A stretch of 64,000 nt of DNA from Rhodamnia argentea (taxonomy: Eukaryota; Streptophyta; Magnoliopsida; Myrtales; Myrtaceae), in assembly GCF_020921035.1 (NCBI RefSeq), contig NC_063153.1, positions 13,764,001 to 13,828,000 of the forward strand, given 5' to 3'. The notes beneath the pieces were generated by a model, which saw only the letters and a list, made by a program, of their open reading frames with translations, searched no databases and was not told the DNA's origin. Position numbers and translations under genes: made by a program. Positions 60,847 through 64,000 of the stretch are shown piece by piece (position 1 is the stretch's first letter; each line of letters opens with the position of its first letter).

Positions 60847-63590
60847 TTACTCGATCCCAAGTTTTTCGAAAATGCGCTTCAGATGCAGCACAAGCTCGGA
60901 TCTCCTCTGGGTCCTTTCCGTGTTATATTGGAAATTCAACGTGTAGGTGACGTGGAGAACCATCTTCAAGACCTTCGAGTTGTCGACGTTCGCAATCTCC
61001 TTACACACAATGCTGTGGCCCGCTTGCCAGTGTTGCGGGTGTTCCCACAAGTACCTGAAGGCTTATTCAATCAGAACTTGCGCCATGTATAATACCCGGC
61101 GGCTGTGCTAAAATGAAAGCAAGCAGGCACACAAGTACATCGGAATATCTTGAACTTCAAAAGCCAGAAGCAGGGGATGTTTATGATGGGTGTGATTTTG
61201 TATGATGCATAAGTCAATAATCTTCATCATTATAGCCATTGTTGACAAACTTCTTTATGCACGGGTTTCTGTATCCCACTTACAATGGGGAAGGTGAGAC
61301 ATTTTATGCTTTAAAAGAGAGATTCAGGAGTAGCAGATGGCGTACAATTTTATTTCGTCTTTCAAACCCTGGATTGCGTCGGCTGAAGTCGAGAAATTGA
61401 CCGTGAACTCGATGGAGTCGTGTATGTCCGGGGTCCTGTAGAAATTGCTGATGGGTTTAGAGGCCAGAACTGAATTCGGGTAGAATATCTTTTCGCCGTC
61501 TTTCGTGAAGAAGACAGTAGTCGTGAGTTGCATCTCCTCGACCACCATCTGCGTAGAATCGAAAAGTCAGGACAAATGTGGAATCTGTAGCCATGCAAGA
61601 GTCAGAGGCTAAGTCATTCACCTCTACCCCATCGACCACACATCGGTCGCTCGCATCGAACGGATGCACCGGCTCCGAACCAGCCTTTGGCGGCGTCCCC
61701 ATAAAAGAACGCGTAAAGCAAAAGCTGGGATGAAATGAAAATGAGCACTTCCGTTGTCAAGAGTCCTGTTAGAAGCAACCCCAGAATGAGGACCGCGATG
61801 AGCGAAACTGCTGAAACAACGTTGTTAAGCTCCTTGATGATTGTATTCGCATTCTCTAAGGCGATAGTGAGTGATTTCCATTCGTGGTAGACATTCGCCT
61901 GCAGACGTAAACTACATAATTCAGATCATGTCCTTATGTCTATGTCTATCTATCGATCATATGCAGGATTTCTAGTTCTTCCAGCTCCAAAAGTCTCCTC
62001 AATTTCAGTTTGCTATCTAGACAAGTCAAAACCTGAGTGATTCAATTAGCACTTACTAGCCATCTCTCGAATTCCGACTTCTTGATCCTCCGATTTGCTT
62101 CTGCTCCAGGCATCAAAGAGAAGAATTTATCAAGAAGGTCCTTCTTCATGAAGCGCAACAGGTCATCCTCCGTGATTAAGCTGGCAAAAGCAGAAAACAG
62201 GAATCAGCAACGCATGAACCAGTTAAATCTTGACTTTTAGCCTGTGCAGCTATTTGTATGCAGTTGATGAGATTCGAACAGATGACATCCAGTTCCTAAG
62301 CTAGAAATCCATAACTTTCCAACTAACTAAGCTGACCTTGACATTCAAAGCAACAATTTCATTTTAGAAAAGGAGAGAGTTTGAGGGAGTCGGCGCTCTC
62401 ACACCTTTCATCTTCCTCACGGAAGTCGGGGCTCTCACACCTATTTGATTCAGCTACATTATCAAATATCACACGAGCAGCATCCTTGGCTTCCCATTCA
62501 TTTGTGATTTCCATATCTTGTTGTTCTACCTGATTATCGCTGGTACTATTGAGGGAACGAGTAAGAGTCGATAGCTTCGAGCCGGTAACAATGTCGATCA
62601 ACTTTTTCACCGTCCATGTAGACACTTTATCCGGCTTTATCTTAATTAGCTTCTCTATGTTCACCTCCTCTAGCTGCCCCGCTGCTCCTTTAATGCGCTT
62701 CTTGAGATTTCGCCTCACCCTAAATCTCGAGCTACCCGAATTGTCAGCATTCTTCGGAGGACGCGGGCCGGAAAGAGTCCTTATCGCATGGTAGAGAAAC
62801 ATGTAATCTTGAATGCGATCAAAGAACCTCTTGCATTGAAAAGAAGAAACAAGCATATTTATCAAAAACAATTTGATCAGCCATAAGGCAGGTCCTATAA
62901 GACAAGAAGCGAGCGCCCTCGTGCCACGATTCAGAATCTTGGTCGTGTGTCTCGATCGCCTCGCTCCATGGTTTATCAGCAAAACCCAGGCTAAAAGGAC
63001 CAGACACAACCAGGCGAACACCCGGGCACTGTCCTTCAATGGAAGGAAAAAGTACAACACATTCTTTTTGAGCAGATGGCCCTTCTCAATCAAGAGAAGC
63101 AATGCGTCGATCAACAAATTAGTTGCCAAACTACCACAAAAGACTGCCAACATCAGCGACCACCATCTCCACAAACGCACCTCGTAAATAACTATATTTC
63201 GTAGATTATGGATGGTTAAACTCGTTATCAGAAGCCCTGCGAGGCACGCAAACGCCACCCACTGCGCCAAACAATCTTCGTTTTATCGGACATCAATTGG
63301 GACTCCGGATTCACAGTCTTGACTACATCCTCATCGTCTCCCTCCTCTTCATCATCTTCCTCCCCTGCTGCTGGTGATGGAACTGAACCAACTGGAGGCA
63401 TGCTTGGCGCTGTTTGAGCAGAGGGGCTTGTCAAATTGGATATTTGTGGAATTGATGGGAGATTTTCAAGCTCTGTTGGCTCAGTGTTTGGTTTTGGCAA
63501 AGAACGTCTGCTTCGACATTCAGCGCCTGGGATGATGAGGACAACTACATTTGCTTCTTTCTTCCCTGCCAAACTTCCATCGACCTCCAT
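60847..63590 (-). pseudogene. MSL10-like: MSL10-like channel copy E, degenerate (three lesions)
   Basis: Exons by homology: 63590-62441, 62180-62057, 61898-61622, 61548-61346, 61054-60847. Lesion 1: a single base is missing near 63268-63272; the frame of MEVDGSLAGKK...LMSDKTKI shifts just before TM1, and the MSL frame (LAQWVAFACLAGLL...) continues in another phase. Lesion 2: exon 3 is 277 bp instead of 294; 17 bp are lost at about 61667-61672, removing the IIFVFVM end of the TM6 pore helix and shifting frame before HPFDASDRC. Lesion 3: TAA at 60847-60849 follows FEKLGIE, about 15-20 residues short of the paralogues. The N-terminal disordered domain is also much shorter. Exon 1 ends in a 36-bp tandem duplication with two donor sites. 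It cannot encode an MscS-type pore. Motifs such as GARRSRH and TNEWEAKDAA place it nearest copy A. Confidence 0.88.
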
Positions 63591-64000
63591 GAGTGCTGCG
63601 CAAATATCAAAGCTTTTCAGCTCAGAGCTTCTCTAGGAAAAGTATGGACTTTAGCATGAAAGTGAATGCTTTAGCTGAATTGAATGCATAATGTAATAAT
63701 TGAGAGAGAGAGAGAGAAGATGAAGAATAGAATAAGTGGAGAAAGAGGATCTCCAGGGAGAAAAAGAGGGAGGGAGAAGGAGAGATGGAGCGCAATTATG
63801 AACGCATGTGAAGATTTTGTTTTTTAGCTGCCACCTTACAGTCTACTCTACTTACAGTTATTCTGACCATACGATTTTTCAATCAATGAGTACTTTATGC
63901 AAAACATGTTGTGATAGTACGTGGATCTACGGTTGAGAATGTACCGCCCCTGAAAATACTGTGACAGAAGCATTTCTCCCTTTTTTTTAGCTTTAATTAA
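63591..64000. other. Leader and upstream region of MSL copy E
   Basis: 'tggactttagcatgaaagtgaatgctttagctgaa' resembles the copy B leader at 39610-39645. A (GA)n tract at 63704-63719 precedes purine-rich sequence to 63790. Nothing else is seen up to the window end. Confidence 0.45.

Noticed and set aside
61457-61702. 81-codon minus frame in copy E as a separate gene
   Set aside because: It reads through the exon 3 donor of the MSL pseudogene into intron and an out-of-frame exon 4.

Overview
The window is nuclear DNA from a flowering plant, most likely a woody eudicot. Genes have GT-AG introns, one protein carries a bipartite plastid/thylakoid targeting peptide, one is a DYW-class PPR protein, and intergenic DNA is AT-rich and full of MULE, Harbinger, LINE and LTR remnants. 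A Myrtaceae-like genome is only an impression from the repeat style.

Left half (about 5.9-29.1 kb) holds six single-copy housekeeping or regulatory genes: an UP3-type dimeric alpha/beta-barrel protein (-), a DYW pentatricopeptide protein with a small first exon (-), an ELF4-like clock protein with an intron-split 5' leader (+), cytosolic ribosomal protein S3 in six exons (+), the large RPA subunit RPA1A in two exons (+), and intronless plastid-targeted PSBX (-), which converges tail to tail on RPA1A. From memory, the Arabidopsis counterparts of these genes fall into two chromosome 2 neighbourhoods (RPA1A/PSBX/EFL3 and RPS3A/UP3), so the window looks like a less rearranged ancestral block.

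Right half (30.7-63.6 kb) is a head-to-tail array of five MSL10-like mechanosensitive channel genes, all on the minus strand and all with the same five-exon plan (long exon 1, then about 124, 294, 203 and 256-292 bp). Copies A (30.7-34.2), B (36.4-39.5) and C (41.1-44.0) are intact by splice and frame arithmetic (756, 748 and 722 aa). Copy D (52.7-55.9) is broken by one 20-bp net deletion in exon 1. Copy E (60.8-63.6) has three lesions: a 1-base frameshift, a 17-bp deletion in the pore-helix exon and an early stop. B and D are a recent segmental duplicate pair that includes flanking DNA.

The C-D and D-E gaps and the 12.8-21.9 kb interval are transposon nests. They include a MULE-type element inside another MULE-type element (each with an exact 9-bp target duplication), a Cassandra-like LTR carrying a degenerate 5S rRNA segment, a Harbinger-like MITE inserted in a LINE reverse-transcriptase fragment (TTA target duplication, reading frame resumes after it), a 2-kb terminal-inverted-repeat element carrying an unrecognised protein-like ORF, and Ty3/gypsy-like remnants.
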